Shown: positions 1 to 9,289 of the stretch, piece after piece | How positions within the stretch are numbered: the first letter of the stretch is position 1 | Layout of the letters: every line of letters starts with the position of its first letter | Assembly (NCBI RefSeq): GCF_025836995.1 | Contig: NZ_CP107546.1 | Span: 2,108,001 to 2,172,000, forward strand | Length of the DNA: 64,000 nucleotides | Direction of reading: 5' to 3' | DNA from: Microbacterium sp. M28 | Lineage (GTDB): Bacteria > Actinomycetota > Actinomycetes > Actinomycetales > Microbacteriaceae | The notes under the pieces: model-generated | The model's input: the letters and a program-made list of their open reading frames with translations, nothing else | Databases searched by the model: none | Told to the model about the DNA's origin: nothing | Translations under genes and position numbers: made by a program

Positions 1-620
1 TCGAACTCGCGCGTGGGGACCTCGGGGTAGTTCTCCTTGATGTTCTGGATCGGCGTGGAACCCGTCGCCGAGCAGACGGTGGTGTCGGCGCTGAGGTCCG
101 CTTCGCTCTCGATGTCGCTGTCCGCGCCGACGAGCAGTCCCTGACCGGTGATGAAGTAGGGACCGGCGAAGTCGATCTGCTCCTTGCGCTTGTCGGTGAT
201 CGAGTACGTGCCGACGTAGTAGTCGACGTCGCCGTTCACGAGTGCCTGCTCGCGGTTCGCCGAGGCGATGGCCTTGAACTCGATCTGGTCCTCGTCGTAC
301 CCGAGCGAGGCGGCGATCCAGCGGGCGATGTCGACGTCGAAGCCGGTACGCTCTCCCGTCGTGACGTCGAGGTAGCCGAGACCGGGCTGGTCCTCCTTGA
401 CGCCGATGATGACGCCGTCGCGCGAGGTCATGTTGTCGAACGTCGGGCTGCCCTCGAGCGTGACGTCGTCGGCGACCTCGAACCAGGTCGTCTCCTCGGC
501 GGCGTCGCCGCCGTCGGTGTCGCCGCCCGGGTCGGACGGGGTGCCGCTGTTGCAGGCGGTCAGCGCGAGCAGTGCGGCTGCCGCGACCCCGATCCCTGCC
601 AGTGTCCGTGTGCGTCGCAT
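1..620 (-). CDS. Glutamate-type ABC transporter substrate-binding lipoprotein (3' end outside window)
   Basis: Extracytoplasmic solute-binding protein of a polar amino acid (glutamate-like) uptake system, delivering substrate to a membrane permease. From the ATG at 620 the protein opens with a basic n-region, a hydrophobic Ala/Leu stretch and the lipobox LTAC (Cys about residue 23), so it should be a membrane-anchored lipoprotein. After an acidic Gly/Asp linker come motifs typical of family-3 periplasmic binding proteins, such as VIIGVKEDQPGLGY, GFDVDIARWIA and DYYVGTYSITDKRKEQIDFAGPY. The reading frame is open through base 1, so the C-terminus and probably the permease genes lie beyond the edge. 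It follows the ATPase gene by 45 bases and is likely co-transcribed. Substrate assignment is by family resemblance only. Confidence 0.9.
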   Translation of the reverse strand, partial: MRRTRTLAGIGVAAAALLALTACNSGTPSDPGGDTDGGDAAEETTWFEVADDVTLEGSPTFDNMTSRDGVIIGVKEDQPGLGYLDVTTGERTGFDVDIARWIAASLGYDEDQIEFKAIASANREQALVNGDVDYYVGTYSITDKRKEQIDFAGPYFITGQGLLVGADSDIESEADLSADTTVCSATGSTPIQNIKENYPEVPTREF

Positions 621-665
621 GTGCGTCTCCTTCGTGTGCCGTGTGTGCAGATGGGTCAAGGGGAG

Positions 666-1415
666 TCAGTGGGTGAGGAGCTTCGAGAGGAAGTCCTTGG
701 CGCGGTCGCTCTTCGGGTTCGTGAAGAACTCCTCGGGCGTCGCCTCCTCGACGATCTTCCCGTCCGCCATGAAGACCACGCGGTTCGCCGCCTTGCGGGC
801 GAAGCCCATCTCGTGCGTCACGACGATCATCGTCATGCCGTCGCGGGCGAGCTCGACCATGACGTCGAGGACCTCGTTGATCATCTCCGGGTCCAGGGCG
901 CTGGTGGGCTCGTCGAACAGCATGACCTTGGGGTTCATGGCCAGTGCGCGCGCGATGGCGACGCGCTGCTGCTGTCCACCGGAGAGCTGAGCCGGGAGCT
1001 TGGACGCCTGCTGGGCGACGCCGACCCGCTCGAGCAGGAGCATCGCCTCCTTCTCGGCATCCGCCTTCTTGAGGCCGCGGACCTTGATCGGGCCGAGCGT
1101 GACGTTCTCGAGGATCGTCAGGTGGGCGAACAGGTTGAAGGACTGGAACACCATGCCCACGTCCGCGCGCAGGTGGGCGAGGCCCTTGCCCTCGGCGGGC
1201 AGCTCCTTGCCGTCGATCGAGATCTTGCCACTCGTGATCGTCTCGAGTCGGTTGATCGTGCGACACAGCGTGGACTTGCCGGACCCGGAGGGGCCGATAA
1301 CGACGACGACCTCTCCTCTGTTGACGGTGAGGTTGATATCCGTCAGCGCCTGGAAGTCACCGTAATGCTTCTGAACGTTGTCGACGACGACAAGGGGTGC
1401 ACCAGTCTCGGTCAT
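666..1415 (-). CDS. gluA: Amino acid (glutamate-type) ABC transporter ATP-binding protein
   Basis: Cytoplasmic ATPase that powers polar amino acid uptake. The 249-residue protein has Walker A (GPSGSGKST), a Q-loop region ([11 protein letters not shown]), the ABC signature LSGGQQQR, Walker B ([13 protein letters not shown]) and the H-loop ending VVTHEMGFA, the standard order and length for GlnQ/GluA proteins. The ATG at 1415 is chosen because the family begins just before the strand carrying [11 protein letters not shown]; the open frame continues upstream without family-like sequence. It is the first gene of a leftward operon with the lipoprotein gene. The gene symbol follows the corynebacterial gluABCD system; exact substrate is inferred. 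Confidence 0.92.
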   Translation of the reverse strand: MTETGAPLVVVDNVQKHYGDFQALTDINLTVNRGEVVVVIGPSGSGKSTLCRTINRLETITSGKISIDGKELPAEGKGLAHLRADVGMVFQSFNLFAHLTILENVTLGPIKVRGLKKADAEKEAMLLLERVGVAQQASKLPAQLSGGQQQRVAIARALAMNPKVMLFDEPTSALDPEMINEVLDVMVELARDGMTMIVVTHEMGFARKAANRVVFMADGKIVEEATPEEFFTNPKSDRAKDFLSKLLTH

Positions 1416-1495
1416 GAACCCCACACTAGGAGTCGGCAGGGCCCTGGACCAGTGCGGAATCGCCCGAGTTACATAGTTGTAACCCGGATGCGCGC

Positions 1496-2308
1496 TCAGC
1501 GCGCGGCGGCTGCGCGCTGCGTGAAGGCGCTCTCGTACAGGCACACGCTCGCAGCCGTGGCGAGGTTGAGCGATTCGGCACGTCCGAAGATCGGCAGCTT
1601 CAACGCGCGATCGGCGAGAGCGAGCGAGGCGTCCTCGAGCCCCCGGGCCTCGTTCCCGAACAGCCACGCGGTCGGGCCGTCCAGGGCGCCCTCCGCGCGA
1701 GCGGCGAGCAGGTCATCGCCCTTCACGTCGGCCGCGAGCACCGTGATGCCGGCCGCACGCGCGCGCGTCACGACGTCGACGAGATCGCCGCCGACGGAGA
1801 CAGGGAGGTGGAAGAGCGAGCCGGTCGTCGCCCGGACGACCTTCGGGTTGTACGGGTCGACCGTGCGGCCGGTGAGGACCACGGCATCCGCACCTGCGGC
1901 GTCCGCGGCACGGATGATCGTGCCGAGGTTGCCCGGGTCCCGCACCTCTTCGCAGATGGCGATGAGACGCGGGGACGATGCGAAGATCTCCTTCACGGCG
2001 GTCGGGGTCTGCTGCACGACGGCGACCAGGCCCTGCGGCGTGACCGTGTCCGCCATCGCGTTGAGCACGTACTCGGTGACGTACTCCACCTCGACGTCAT
2101 GCTCGGCCGCCTTGGCCCGGATGTCCGGATGCCGCTCCCAGCCGGTCGGGGTCGCGAAGAGTTCGACGATCGCGTCCGGTCGATACGACAGCGCCTCGCG
2201 CACCGCCTGCGGACCCTCCAAGAGGAACAGGCCCGTCTCGGTGCGGGCACTGCGCTTGGTGAGTTTGGCGACCGCGCGCACACGGGGGGACCGGGGATTC
2301 TCCAGCAC
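1496..2308 (-). CDS. TrmH/SpoU-family RNA 2'-O-methyltransferase
   Basis: Probable SAM-dependent 2'-O-ribose methyltransferase acting on rRNA or tRNA. The 270-residue protein has an N-terminal substrate-binding part (about 1-105), then the SPOUT trefoil-knot motifs: motif 1 [20 protein letters not shown], motif 2 [12 protein letters not shown], and motif 3 [14 protein letters not shown] near the C-terminus. The arginine and asparagines used in catalysis are present. In many actinobacteria a gene of this type (tsnR-like) lies just downstream of infC-rpmI-rplT; here a small opposite-strand membrane gene separates them. The exact target nucleotide cannot be read from sequence. Confidence 0.88.
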   Translation of the reverse strand: MLENPRSPRVRAVAKLTKRSARTETGLFLLEGPQAVREALSYRPDAIVELFATPTGWERHPDIRAKAAEHDVEVEYVTEYVLNAMADTVTPQGLVAVVQQTPTAVKEIFASSPRLIAICEEVRDPGNLGTIIRAADAAGADAVVLTGRTVDPYNPKVVRATTGSLFHLPVSVGGDLVDVVTRARAAGITVLAADVKGDDLLAARAEGALDGPTAWLFGNEARGLEDASLALADRALKLPIFGRAESLNLATAASVCLYESAFTQRAAAAR

Positions 2309-2400
2309 GGTCTCAGTCTAGGGACAGCAGCGATGCTTCCGCGCACGGATGAACGCTGTTCACTCGGCGTCCACGCAGTTGCGCGGGTTAGTGTGCCCGG

Positions 2401-2820
2401 GTGCCTCCTGCCGACCACCGCTCCCCGACGCCCCGGCGGGTCGCCGTCGGCTCGATCGCGGTGGTCACGATCGCTGCGGGACTGCTCGTGCACCGGTTCG
2501 GTTCAGGCCTCGCCGGCGACGTGATCGGCGACGCGCTCTACGCCGTCCTCGTCTACCTGGTGCTCGTGCTGCTCGCGCCGCGTGCTCCCCGTCGGATGAT
2601 CGCCGCCCTGGCCCTCATCCTGTGCGCGACGGTCGAGTTCCTGCAGCTCACGGGCATCCCCCGCGACGCGGCGGACGTGTTCCCCCCGGCCGTCCTGGTG
2701 CTCGGTGCCGGGTTCGACCAGCGCGACCTGCTCGTCTACGCCGCCGCGGTGGTTCTCGCGCTGCTGTTGGATGCCGGCATCTCCCGGTCAGCCGCCCGCG
2801 GCCGGCGCCGGCCGCACTGA
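2401..2820 (+). CDS. DUF2809-type small membrane protein
   Basis: Unknown function. The 139-residue product starts with GTG and has four or five hydrophobic segments (roughly residues 15-35, 38-60, 64-80 and 110-125), so it is an integral membrane protein. The segment ILCATVEFLQLTGIPRD followed by GAGFDQRDLLVYAAAV resembles DUF2809 (YjgA-like) proteins. It runs opposite to the flanking translation genes and converges on rplT, sharing the terminator hairpin after its stop. The C-terminus ends in a short Arg-rich cytoplasmic tail. Confidence 0.7.
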   Translation: MPPADHRSPTPRRVAVGSIAVVTIAAGLLVHRFGSGLAGDVIGDALYAVLVYLVLVLLAPRAPRRMIAALALILCATVEFLQLTGIPRDAADVFPPAVLVLGAGFDQRDLLVYAAAVVLALLLDAGISRSAARGRRRPH

Positions 2821-2826
2821 GACGAG

Positions 2827-2860
2827 GAACGGGCGCCCTCCCGAAGGAGGACGCCCGTTC
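2827..2860. terminator. Bidirectional rho-independent-type hairpin between DUF2809 gene and rplT
   Basis: A long inverted repeat (GAACGGGCGCCCTCC / GGAGGACGCCCGTTC, one mismatch, four-base loop CGAA) lies in the 51-base gap between two convergent stops. It probably ends both the infC-rpmI-rplT transcript and the DUF2809 gene. No clear U-tract follows, as is common in high-GC actinobacteria. Confidence 0.75.
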
Positions 2861-2871
2861 TCGAAGGATGC

Positions 2872-3258
2872 TTACGCAGCCGACTTCGGCGCGTTCACGT
2901 CCGAAGGCAGAGCCTTCTTGGCCGTCTCGACGAGCGAGGCGAACGTGGCGGGCTCGTTCACCGCGAGCTCAGCGAGCATGCGGCGGTCGACCTGCACACC
3001 CGCGAGGCCGAGGCCCTGGATGAAGCGGTTGTACGTGATGCCGTTCTGGCGGGCCGCAGCGTTGATGCGCTGGATCCACAGACGGCGGAAGTCGCCCTTG
3101 CGCTTGCGACGGTCGCGGTACGCGTAGACGAGGGAGTGAGTGACCTGCTCCTTGGCCTTGCGGTAGAGGCGCGAACGCTGACCGCGGTAACCGGACGCGC
3201 GCTCGAGGATGACGCGACGCTTCTTGTGGGCGTTGACCGCCCTCTTGACTCTTGCCAT
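2872..3258 (-). CDS. rplT: 50S ribosomal protein L20
   Basis: Large-subunit protein that binds 23S rRNA early in assembly. The 128-residue product matches L20 throughout: a basic N-terminus ([15 protein letters not shown]), then [26 protein letters not shown] and [19 protein letters not shown], the classic L20 core. A short actinobacterial C-terminal tail follows. It is the last gene of the infC-rpmI-rplT operon, with a 33-base gap to rpmI. In other bacteria L20 or IF3 feeds back on this operon's leader; here such control is only an inference from the structured leader before infC. Confidence 0.98.
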   Translation of the reverse strand: MARVKRAVNAHKKRRVILERASGYRGQRSRLYRKAKEQVTHSLVYAYRDRRKRKGDFRRLWIQRINAAARQNGITYNRFIQGLGLAGVQVDRRMLAELAVNEPATFASLVETAKKALPSDVNAPKSAA

Positions 3259-3291
3259 TTTCCTGTATTCCTGTTCGTGCGTTCGGTCGCG

Positions 3292-3486
3292 TCAGCGACC
3301 GAGAAGCTTCTTCGCGACCTTGGTGTCAGCCTTCGACAGCACCTGGTCCTGGTTGAGGCGGCGGGTGCGACGGCTCGACTTGTGCTCGAGGTTGTGGCGC
3401 ATACCGGCCTGCTGCTTCTTCAGCTTTCCGCTTCCGGTGATCTTGAAGCGCTTCTTCGCACCCGAGTGGGTCTTCTGCTTCGGCAT
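3292..3486 (-). CDS. rpmI: 50S ribosomal protein L35
   Basis: Small 64-residue ribosomal protein of the 50S subunit. The sequence [20 protein letters not shown] and the basic stretch around [14 protein letters not shown] are diagnostic of L35. An AAGGA-type ribosome binding site precedes the ATG at 3486. It lies 75 bases after infC and 33 before rplT in the conserved leftward operon, and should be made in equal amounts with L20. Confidence 0.98.
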   Translation of the reverse strand: MPKQKTHSGAKKRFKITGSGKLKKQQAGMRHNLEHKSSRRTRRLNQDQVLSKADTKVAKKLLGR

Positions 3487-3561
3487 CTTCTCTTCCTTCG
3501 TATGGCGCCTTCTCAGGCGACGGTGTTCACCCGCGCAATGCGGGAGTATGTGGGGCGGGCG

Positions 3562-4185
<624 letters not shown>

Positions 4186-4191
4186 GCGGAA

Positions 4192-4197
4192 CTCCTT
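4192..4197 (-). promoter_or_regulatory. Shine-Dalgarno of infC that fixes the AUC start
   Basis: AAGGAG on the minus strand, six bases before the ATC at 4183-4185. There is no ATG, GTG or TTG at suitable spacing downstream of it, so this site decides the unusual start codon. The stop codon of a leader reading frame (TAA, 4196-4198) overlaps it. Confidence 0.85.
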
Positions 4198-4256
4198 AGA
4201 CGATGGTTTCAAGCCACCAGGATGCCGTCAGCATCCCGGGCGAAATCAGAATCGTC

Positions 4257-4369
4257 TCCCACCCACCGGCATCCAGACGCCGGCTGGCACCCTGTCTACC
4301 GGTCGTCCTTGCGAACGGAACCGGTGGAGTGCAAGACCCGGTAGCCTGGAACGGCAAGCGCGGGTGGGA
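4257..4369 (-). ncRNA. Structured infC leader (predicted three-way-junction RNA)
   Basis: The 227-base space between infC and the divergent DUF1844 gene holds nested complementary segments. An outer stem pairs 4257-4264 with 4362-4369 (TCCCACCC/GGGTGGGA). Inside it a hairpin pairs 4266-4270 with 4279-4283. A second arm pairs 4296-4302 with 4338-4344 (CTACCGG/CCGGTAG) and is extended by CTTGC/GCAAG (4308-4312/4331-4335). Further hairpins lie on both sides (4220-4236 close to the ribosome site, and 4388-4406). Transcribed leftward this makes a multibranched 5' leader before infC, suited to feedback by a ribosomal protein or IF-3. Found by eye; no folding or covariation analysis was run. Confidence 0.5.
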
Positions 4370-4439
4370 AGTGAATCCTCTTTCGTACCGGAACAAAACG
4401 TTCCGGAGCCCGGCACAGTCTAACAGAAGGCAAGGCGAA

Positions 4440-4826
4440 GTGACGACTCAGGCAGCAGGCGACGACCACCGACACGACGAGTGGGCGAGGCAGGAGGATG
4501 CCGCGAGCTCCGCATCCCGCGATATCGCCGATGTCCCGGCCGTCGAGGTGATCACCACGACCGCGGTGCATCTCATGAGCGCGGCGGCCGTCAAGCTCGG
4601 CCTGGCCGACGACCCGGACACCCAGCTCGACCTCGACGAGGCGCGCAAGCTCATCAACGCGCTGGCCGGTCTCATCACCGCCGGAGCGCCGGAGATCAGC
4701 GACATGCACGCGCGCTCGCTGCGAGACGGCCTGCGGTCTCTGCAGCTGGCCTTCCGCGAGGCGTCGTCCATCCCCGACCCGATCGGCAAGGGTCCAGGCG
4801 AGAAGTGGACCGGGCCGGTCAACTGA
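4440..4826 (+). CDS. DUF1844 domain protein
   Basis: Small soluble protein of unknown function, 128 residues from the GTG at 4440. The motif VEVITTTAVHLMSAAAVKLGL followed by LDLDEARKLINALAGLI and DMHARSLRDGLRSLQLAF is the DUF1844 signature, an all-helical domain found next to infC in many actinobacteria (including mycobacteria). An acidic, His-rich N-terminus precedes it. The ORF is open for another 79 codons upstream but that part overlaps the infC leader and lacks family similarity; the GTG follows a purine-rich GGCAAGGCGAAG sequence. Conserved linkage to infC suggests a translation-related role, which is inference. Confidence 0.85.
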   Translation: MTTQAAGDDHRHDEWARQEDAASSASRDIADVPAVEVITTTAVHLMSAAAVKLGLADDPDTQLDLDEARKLINALAGLITAGAPEISDMHARSLRDGLRSLQLAFREASSIPDPIGKGPGEKWTGPVN

Positions 4827-4841
4827 TCCGAGCGCCGCGCC

Positions 4842-5249
4842 TCACGGCGTCAGCACGATCGGGTCCGTCGCGGACGGGCCACCGCACGGAGCATCGGAGT
4901 GCTCCCAGTCGAGGTCGTGTTCGGCTTCGTCGAGCAGGCCGCCGTCGCCGGCGTACACCCGCACCGTGACGGCATCCGGCGCTGTCATACCGAGCTGGAA
5001 GACCCCGTCACCGTCGTGAATCGGCGTTCGCGCATCCGAAGGTGCGGTCGCCGTCGCGCCAGGTGCAGGTGAACACGCGGACGCGACGCACATCTGGACG
5101 AACACGTCGTCACCCAGCGCAGATGCGTCCACGGTGATCGCGTTGCTCCATCCGATCGCCGGGCACACCGCCTCGGCCTGGCAGGCCGTCGTGGGCAGCA
5201 CGGCGGCGCACACGAGTGCGACGGACGCCATCGCCGGTCGCCCTCTCAT
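4842..5249 (-). CDS. Putative secreted lipoprotein, unknown function
   Basis: I do not recognise a family. The 135-residue product starts MRGRPAMASVALVCAAVLPTTACQA, a lipoprotein signal peptide with a TTAC lipobox (Cys about 23), so it is probably exported and lipid-anchored. The mature part contains four further cysteines (in AVCPAI, VQMCVASACSP and DAPCGG) that could form two disulfides, and an Ig-like beta-rich segment (VFQLGMTAPDAVTVRVYAGDGGLLDEAEHDL). It converges with the DUF1844 gene (15-base gap) and is followed upstream by the divergently unrelated sseB gene end. Confidence 0.6.
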   Translation of the reverse strand: MRGRPAMASVALVCAAVLPTTACQAEAVCPAIGWSNAITVDASALGDDVFVQMCVASACSPAPGATATAPSDARTPIHDGDGVFQLGMTAPDAVTVRVYAGDGGLLDEAEHDLDWEHSDAPCGGPSATDPIVLTP

Positions 5250-5264
5250 GCGGCGAGCCTAGCG

Positions 5265-6074
5265 TCAGGCGGAGCGGCGGAGCTTCACTGTCAGGGAGTC
5301 GGCGAGGACCGCGATGCGGTCGTCGGCGGCCCAGCGCTGCGCAAGGCGGGAGAGGACGGCGTCCAGGACCTCGCGTTCGAGCCCGTCCACGAGTTCGAGG
5401 ATCACGACGAGCTCCGGACCGCGCAGACGCGCCTCAGGGTCCCCAGCTGCGACGGCGACGTCGATGACGGCGAGTTCGTGGGCGACGCTCTCCTGGAGCG
5501 CGGAGAACACCTCGGGTGACAGGAAGCTCGGCTCCCAGGCGTGCCTTTGCGCGACGGCCCACACCGCAGGACGGCGGAGGACGAACTCGGTATCGCTGGT
5601 CGGATCCAGCACGATCAGGTCCGTGTCCTCGGACGAGGCGGCCAATGCGGCCCGCACGGCTTCGACGGGAATCGGACGCGCTGAGGCATCCCAGCGCTGC
5701 ATCGTCTGCACCGAGGAGAAGACGGGTTGCACGCGGCGCCCATCCGGTGCAGCGACCGTCACGATCGACAGCTCCTGCGTCTTGTCGACGGCGAGTCCTG
5801 AAGGGGCGACACCCTCCTCCCCTTTCTCGGCGATCAGGGGGATCAGGACGCGGGACGTGCGGAAGGCATCGACGACCGCGACCTGACTGCCTTCACCGGC
5901 GCGGAAGCGCAGCAGCGCGTCCAGCAGCGCGGGGTCGGCGGATCCGTCGTCGGCCGCGTGCGGGTTCGCCTCGAAGCTGCGCCCTTCCCAGGGGACGCCG
6001 GCGGAATCGCCGCCCGGCAGACCCGTCCGATCGTCGCCGGCGCCGTGGTCGCAGGAATCAGTCCCCTGCGACAT
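5265..6074 (-). CDS. SseB-family protein
   Basis: The 269-residue product has an SseB N-terminal-like domain: [32 protein letters not shown], then [29 protein letters not shown] and the conserved [25 protein letters not shown]. In enterobacteria SseB is linked to serine sensitivity; the actinobacterial homologues next to hisA have no proven role. The ATG at 6074 overlaps the 3' end of priA by 17 bases, implying translational coupling; longer starts would lie inside priA. The first 55 residues are poorly conserved and acidic. The C-terminus is a second alpha/beta region of unknown role. Confidence 0.78.
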   Translation of the reverse strand: MSQGTDSCDHGAGDDRTGLPGGDSAGVPWEGRSFEANPHAADDGSADPALLDALLRFRAGEGSQVAVVDAFRTSRVLIPLIAEKGEEGVAPSGLAVDKTQELSIVTVAAPDGRRVQPVFSSVQTMQRWDASARPIPVEAVRAALAASSEDTDLIVLDPTSDTEFVLRRPAVWAVAQRHAWEPSFLSPEVFSALQESVAHELAVIDVAVAAGDPEARLRGPELVVILELVDGLEREVLDAVLSRLAQRWAADDRIAVLADSLTVKLRRSA

Positions 6075-6804
6075 CCAGTGCCTCTGCCAGCGTGAACGCA
6101 CCGGCGTAGAGCGCCTTGCCGACGATGGCGCCTTCGACGCCCAGGGGGACGAGCTCACGCAGCGCGGCGATGTCGTCGAGGTTCGCAATGCCTCCCGAGG
6201 CCACGACGGGCTTCGGCGTGCGCGAGGTCACCTCGCGCAACAGCTCGAGGTTGGGTCCTCGCAGCGTGCCGTCCTTCGTCACGTCGGTCACGACGTAGCG
6301 GCTGCAGCCGGCTTCCTCGAGTCGGTCGAGCACCTCCCAGAGGTCGCCGCCCTCCTCGGTCCAGCCGCGGGCGGCGAGCGTCGTGCCCCGCACGTCCAGG
6401 CCGACGGCGACGGCCTCGCCGTAACGGCTGATGACGTCGGCCGCCCACTCGGGGTTCTCGAGGGCCGCGGTACCGAGGTTGATGCGGGATGCTCCGGTTT
6501 CGAGCGCAGCCTCGAGGCTCGCATCGTCACGGATACCGCCGGAGAGCTCGACGTTGACGCCGCGGAACTGCTTGATCACCTTGCGCAGGATGCCGGCGTT
6601 CGAACCGCGCCCGAAAGCGGCATCGAGGTCGACGAGGTGGATCCATTCGGCGCCCTGATCGACCCACTCCCCCGCCGCGTCCAGCGGGTCGCCGTAGCTG
6701 GTCTCGCTGCCCGCCTCACCCTGGGTGAGACGCACCGCCTTGCCGCCTGCGACATCGACAGCAGGGAGAAGGGTCAGGCTGGGGGTTGACGCGAAGTCGT
6801 TCAT
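6058..6804 (-). CDS. priA: Phosphoribosyl isomerase A (HisA, likely bifunctional HisA/TrpF)
   Basis: Isomerises ProFAR to PRFAR in histidine synthesis and, in actinobacteria lacking trpF, phosphoribosylanthranilate in tryptophan synthesis. The 248-residue (beta-alpha)8 barrel shows [21 protein letters not shown] with the first catalytic Asp, [31 protein letters not shown] with the second Asp, and [13 protein letters not shown] phosphate-binding loops. ATG at 6804 has a GAGGA site eight bases upstream. It is transcribed leftward with sseB, and is separated from hisB-hisC-hisH by an opposite-strand MinD-like gene. The bifunctional assignment rests on lineage, not on a visible residue test. Confidence 0.93.
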   Translation of the reverse strand: MNDFASTPSLTLLPAVDVAGGKAVRLTQGEAGSETSYGDPLDAAGEWVDQGAEWIHLVDLDAAFGRGSNAGILRKVIKQFRGVNVELSGGIRDDASLEAALETGASRINLGTAALENPEWAADVISRYGEAVAVGLDVRGTTLAARGWTEEGGDLWEVLDRLEEAGCSRYVVTDVTKDGTLRGPNLELLREVTSRTPKPVVASGGIANLDDIAALRELVPLGVEGAIVGKALYAGAFTLAEALDVAGD

Positions 6805-6902
6805 GTCGTCCTCGGGTGGATGGAAGTGCACCGTTCGCGGGCACGAGAACCGAGGGTACTCGGCGTTCGGGGGAAGCCCAAATGCCGGTAGGCTCGTCGA
6901 CG

Positions 6903-8036
6903 ATGACCGGAGCTTCGAACGACCACCTGCCCGCGAACCCCGAGCGTGGGAACAGCGTCGACCAGTCGATGCCGTTGATCCAGTCGGTCCCCACGAATCC
7001 GGCGCCTCCGGCGCCGGTCGCCGCCGACGTCATGCCGCAGTATCACCGCAGCGCGGGCGCCGCTCAGACGAACGCGCCCGACGGCGCAGCCCCGGACCCT
7101 CGCACCAGGCGGGAGATGCGCGAGCGGCAGTCGTTCCTGCAGACCGAGCGGCCGGAGGAACCGGCGCGCGAGGGCGCACGCGGCGCGCTGAACCGGTTGG
7201 GCTTCAAAGTGCCGCCGAGCGCCGCGGAGCAGTCCGTCCGTGATGACGAGGTCGCCGTGAGCCAGCACTGGCCCGGCCCGCGGACGATCGCCGTCGTGAA
7301 CGGCAAGGGTGGCGCGGGCAAGACGCCGACCACGATCCTGCTGGCCGCGGTCTTCGCCCGTTTCGGGGGCGCCGGCGTCCTGGCCTGGGACAACAATCAG
7401 ACCCGCGGAACGCTCGGATGGCGCACCGAAGCGGGTGCGCATGATCGCACTCTGCTCGAAATGCTCCCTGAGGCCGAGCGCCTGCTCGGGACCGGCGCCC
7501 AGTCCGCCGACCTCGCACATTTCGTCCACCACCAGCCGCGTGAGAAGTACGACGTACTGCGATCGAAGCCGATCCGCCTCGCTCACGAGAACCGCCTCAA
7601 TCCGGAAGACGTCGACGCGATCCACTCCGTCGCTGCCAAGTTCTACCGGCTGATCATCATCGACTCCGGTAACGACGAGTCCGATCCGATGTGGTTGCGC
7701 ATGATCGATCACGCCGACCAGCTCGTCGTCGCGACCACGACCCGCGATGACCATGCGGAAGCCGGCGCACTGCTCCTGGAGGCTCTGGAAGAGCGGGACG
7801 AGCGCTCTGCCCGGCTCGCACGCCGGTCCGTCGTCGTCGTGTCGCAAGCGGATCCGAAGGCATCGTCCGCGGACGTCGCCCATGTCGTCGAGGGGTACCG
7901 CCCGCTTGCGCGCGATGTCGTCTCGATCCCGTTCGATCACGAGATCGTCGACGGTCATCTGCGCTACGGAGCGCTCGCGAAGCGCACGCAGCGTGCGTGG
8001 CTCACGGCCGCCGCATCCGTCGCCCGCGGGTTCTGA
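6903..8036 (+). CDS. MinD/ParA-like P-loop ATPase with disordered N-terminus
   Basis: A 377-residue member of the SIMIBI ATPases. The first 120 residues are Pro/Ala/Gln-rich and predicted disordered. The ATPase domain begins at [16 protein letters not shown] (deviant Walker A, residues about 133-142), continues with [14 protein letters not shown] (switch I), and [13 protein letters not shown] (Walker B), then [22 protein letters not shown]. There is no ParB gene beside it, so chromosome partition is not implied; related proteins in actinobacteria act in membrane or secretion positioning. It diverges from priA and converges on hisH. An alternative ATG at 6882 has a purine-rich GGGGGAAG sequence before it and would add seven residues. 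Confidence 0.8.
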   Translation: MTGASNDHLPANPERGNSVDQSMPLIQSVPTNPAPPAPVAADVMPQYHRSAGAAQTNAPDGAAPDPRTRREMRERQSFLQTERPEEPAREGARGALNRLGFKVPPSAAEQSVRDDEVAVSQHWPGPRTIAVVNGKGGAGKTPTTILLAAVFARFGGAGVLAWDNNQTRGTLGWRTEAGAHDRTLLEMLPEAERLLGTGAQSADLAHFVHHQPREKYDVLRSKPIRLAHENRLNPEDVDAIHSVAAKFYRLIIIDSGNDESDPMWLRMIDHADQLVVATTTRDDHAEAGALLLEALEERDERSARLARRSVVVVSQADPKASSADVAHVVEGYRPLARDVVSIPFDHEIVDGHLRYGALAKRTQRAWLTAAASVARGF

Positions 8037-8060
8037 CGCCGTCGGCAGGATCGACTCGGA

Positions 8061-8693
8061 TCAGAGCGTTCCCGCCCAATTGCGCAGCAGCTGGATGCCG
8101 GCCTCGCCCGACTTCTCGGGGTGGAACTGCGTCGCGGACAGCGGCCCGTTCTCGACGGCGGCGAGGAACGGCGAACCGTACGTCGTCCAGGTCAGCGACG
8201 GCTTCGGGAACGGGGGAATGACGTCGAGCCCCCAGTGCTGGGCCGCGAAGGAGTGCACGAAGTAGAACCGCTCGTCCTCGATGCCGCGGAACAGCACGCT
8301 GCCCTCGTCCGGCGTCACCGTGTTCCAGCCCATGTGCGGCAGGACAGGCGCGTCGAGCTCAGTGACCGCGCCGGGCCACTCCCCCAGGCCCTCGGTGTCG
8401 ATGCCGCGCTCCACGCCGTGCTCGAACAGCACCTGCATGCCCACGCAGATACCCAGCACCGGGCGTCCGCCGGCGAGACGGCGCTCGATGATCTCGTCGC
8501 CGCCGTGCGCCGCGAGCGCCTCGCGCACGGCGGAGAACGCTCCGACGCCGGGCACCACGAGACCATCCGCCTCCAGCGCCTCCGTCCGGTCACCGGTCAG
8601 CACCGCGTCGGCGCCGGCGGCGATCAGCGCCTTGACGGCGGAGTGGACGTTGCCGGACTCGTAGTCGAAGACCGCGACGCGAGGGCGGCTCAC
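8061..8693 (-). CDS. hisH: Imidazole glycerol phosphate synthase, glutaminase subunit
   Basis: Class I glutamine amidotransferase that feeds ammonia to HisF in histidine synthesis. The 210-residue protein shows the oxyanion-hole segment [10 protein letters not shown], the nucleophile elbow [12 protein letters not shown] with the catalytic Cys, and [13 protein letters not shown] with the catalytic His and Glu. Translation starts at GTG 8693, which overlaps the hisB stop in a GTGA arrangement, so hisC-hisB-hisH are translationally coupled. HisF is not in this window; the next leftward gene is on the opposite strand. Confidence 0.96.
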   Translation of the reverse strand: MSRPRVAVFDYESGNVHSAVKALIAAGADAVLTGDRTEALEADGLVVPGVGAFSAVREALAAHGGDEIIERRLAGGRPVLGICVGMQVLFEHGVERGIDTEGLGEWPGAVTELDAPVLPHMGWNTVTPDEGSVLFRGIEDERFYFVHSFAAQHWGLDVIPPFPKPSLTWTTYGSPFLAAVENGPLSATQFHPEKSGEAGIQLLRNWAGTL

Positions 8694-9289
8694 AGCGCGC
8701 CCTTGGTGGACGGGATGCCGTTCACGAGCGGGTCGAGGGCCTTGGCCTGGCGGAAGGCACGTGCGAACGCCTTGTACTCGGCCTCGGCGATGTGGTGCGG
8801 ATCACGCCCGCCCAGCACGCGCACGTGCACGGTGAGACCCGCGTTGAACGTGATGGCTTCGAACGAGTGGCGTACCAGCGAGCCCGTGAAGTGACCGCCG
8901 ATGAGGTGGTGCTCGAACCCGGCCGGCTCGCCGGTGTGCACGAGATAGGGCCGGCCGCTGATGTCGACCACGGCCTGCGCGAGGGCCTCATCGAGCGGGA
9001 CCAGAGCGTCCCCGTAGCGCGAGATGCCCGACTTGTCGCCCAGTGCCTCGCGGATCGCCTGGCCGAGAACGATCGAGATGTCCTCCACAGTGTGGTGCGC
9101 GTCGATGTTCGTGTCGCCGGACGCACGCACCGTGAGGTCAGTGAGAGAGTGCTTGGCGAACGCCGTCAGCATGTGGTCGAAGAACGGCACCGACGTGTCG
9201 ATGTGGCTGATGCCTGAGCCGTCGAGGTTCAGCTCGAGTTCGACGGACGACTCGGACGTGCTGCGGGTACGGCTGGCGGTGCGGCTCAT
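8690..9289 (-). CDS. hisB: Imidazoleglycerol-phosphate dehydratase
   Basis: Mn-dependent dehydratase of histidine synthesis (step 6). The 199-residue monofunctional enzyme shows the metal-binding motif pairs [14 protein letters not shown] and [17 protein letters not shown], and the repeated half [13 protein letters not shown] with [17 protein letters not shown]. The order and spacing of His-rich motifs are canonical, and there is no phosphatase fusion. ATG at 9289 overlaps the hisC stop by four bases, and its own stop overlaps the hisH start. Confidence 0.97.
   Translation of the reverse strand: MSRTASRTRSTSESSVELELNLDGSGISHIDTSVPFFDHMLTAFAKHSLTDLTVRASGDTNIDAHHTVEDISIVLGQAIREALGDKSGISRYGDALVPLDEALAQAVVDISGRPYLVHTGEPAGFEHHLIGGHFTGSLVRHSFEAITFNAGLTVHVRVLGGRDPHHIAEAEYKAFARAFRQAKALDPLVNGIPSTKGAL

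Noticed and set aside
621..2321. Long plus-strand ORFs antisense to real genes, as here and at many other loci
   Set aside because: These are mirror frames of high-GC genes, rich in Arg/Ala/Pro with no domain or ribosome site.
4196..4396. 66-codon leader peptide before infC
   Set aside because: It begins with TTG and has no ribosome site; the sequence is better explained as a structured leader RNA. Its overlap of stop and Shine-Dalgarno is noted only.
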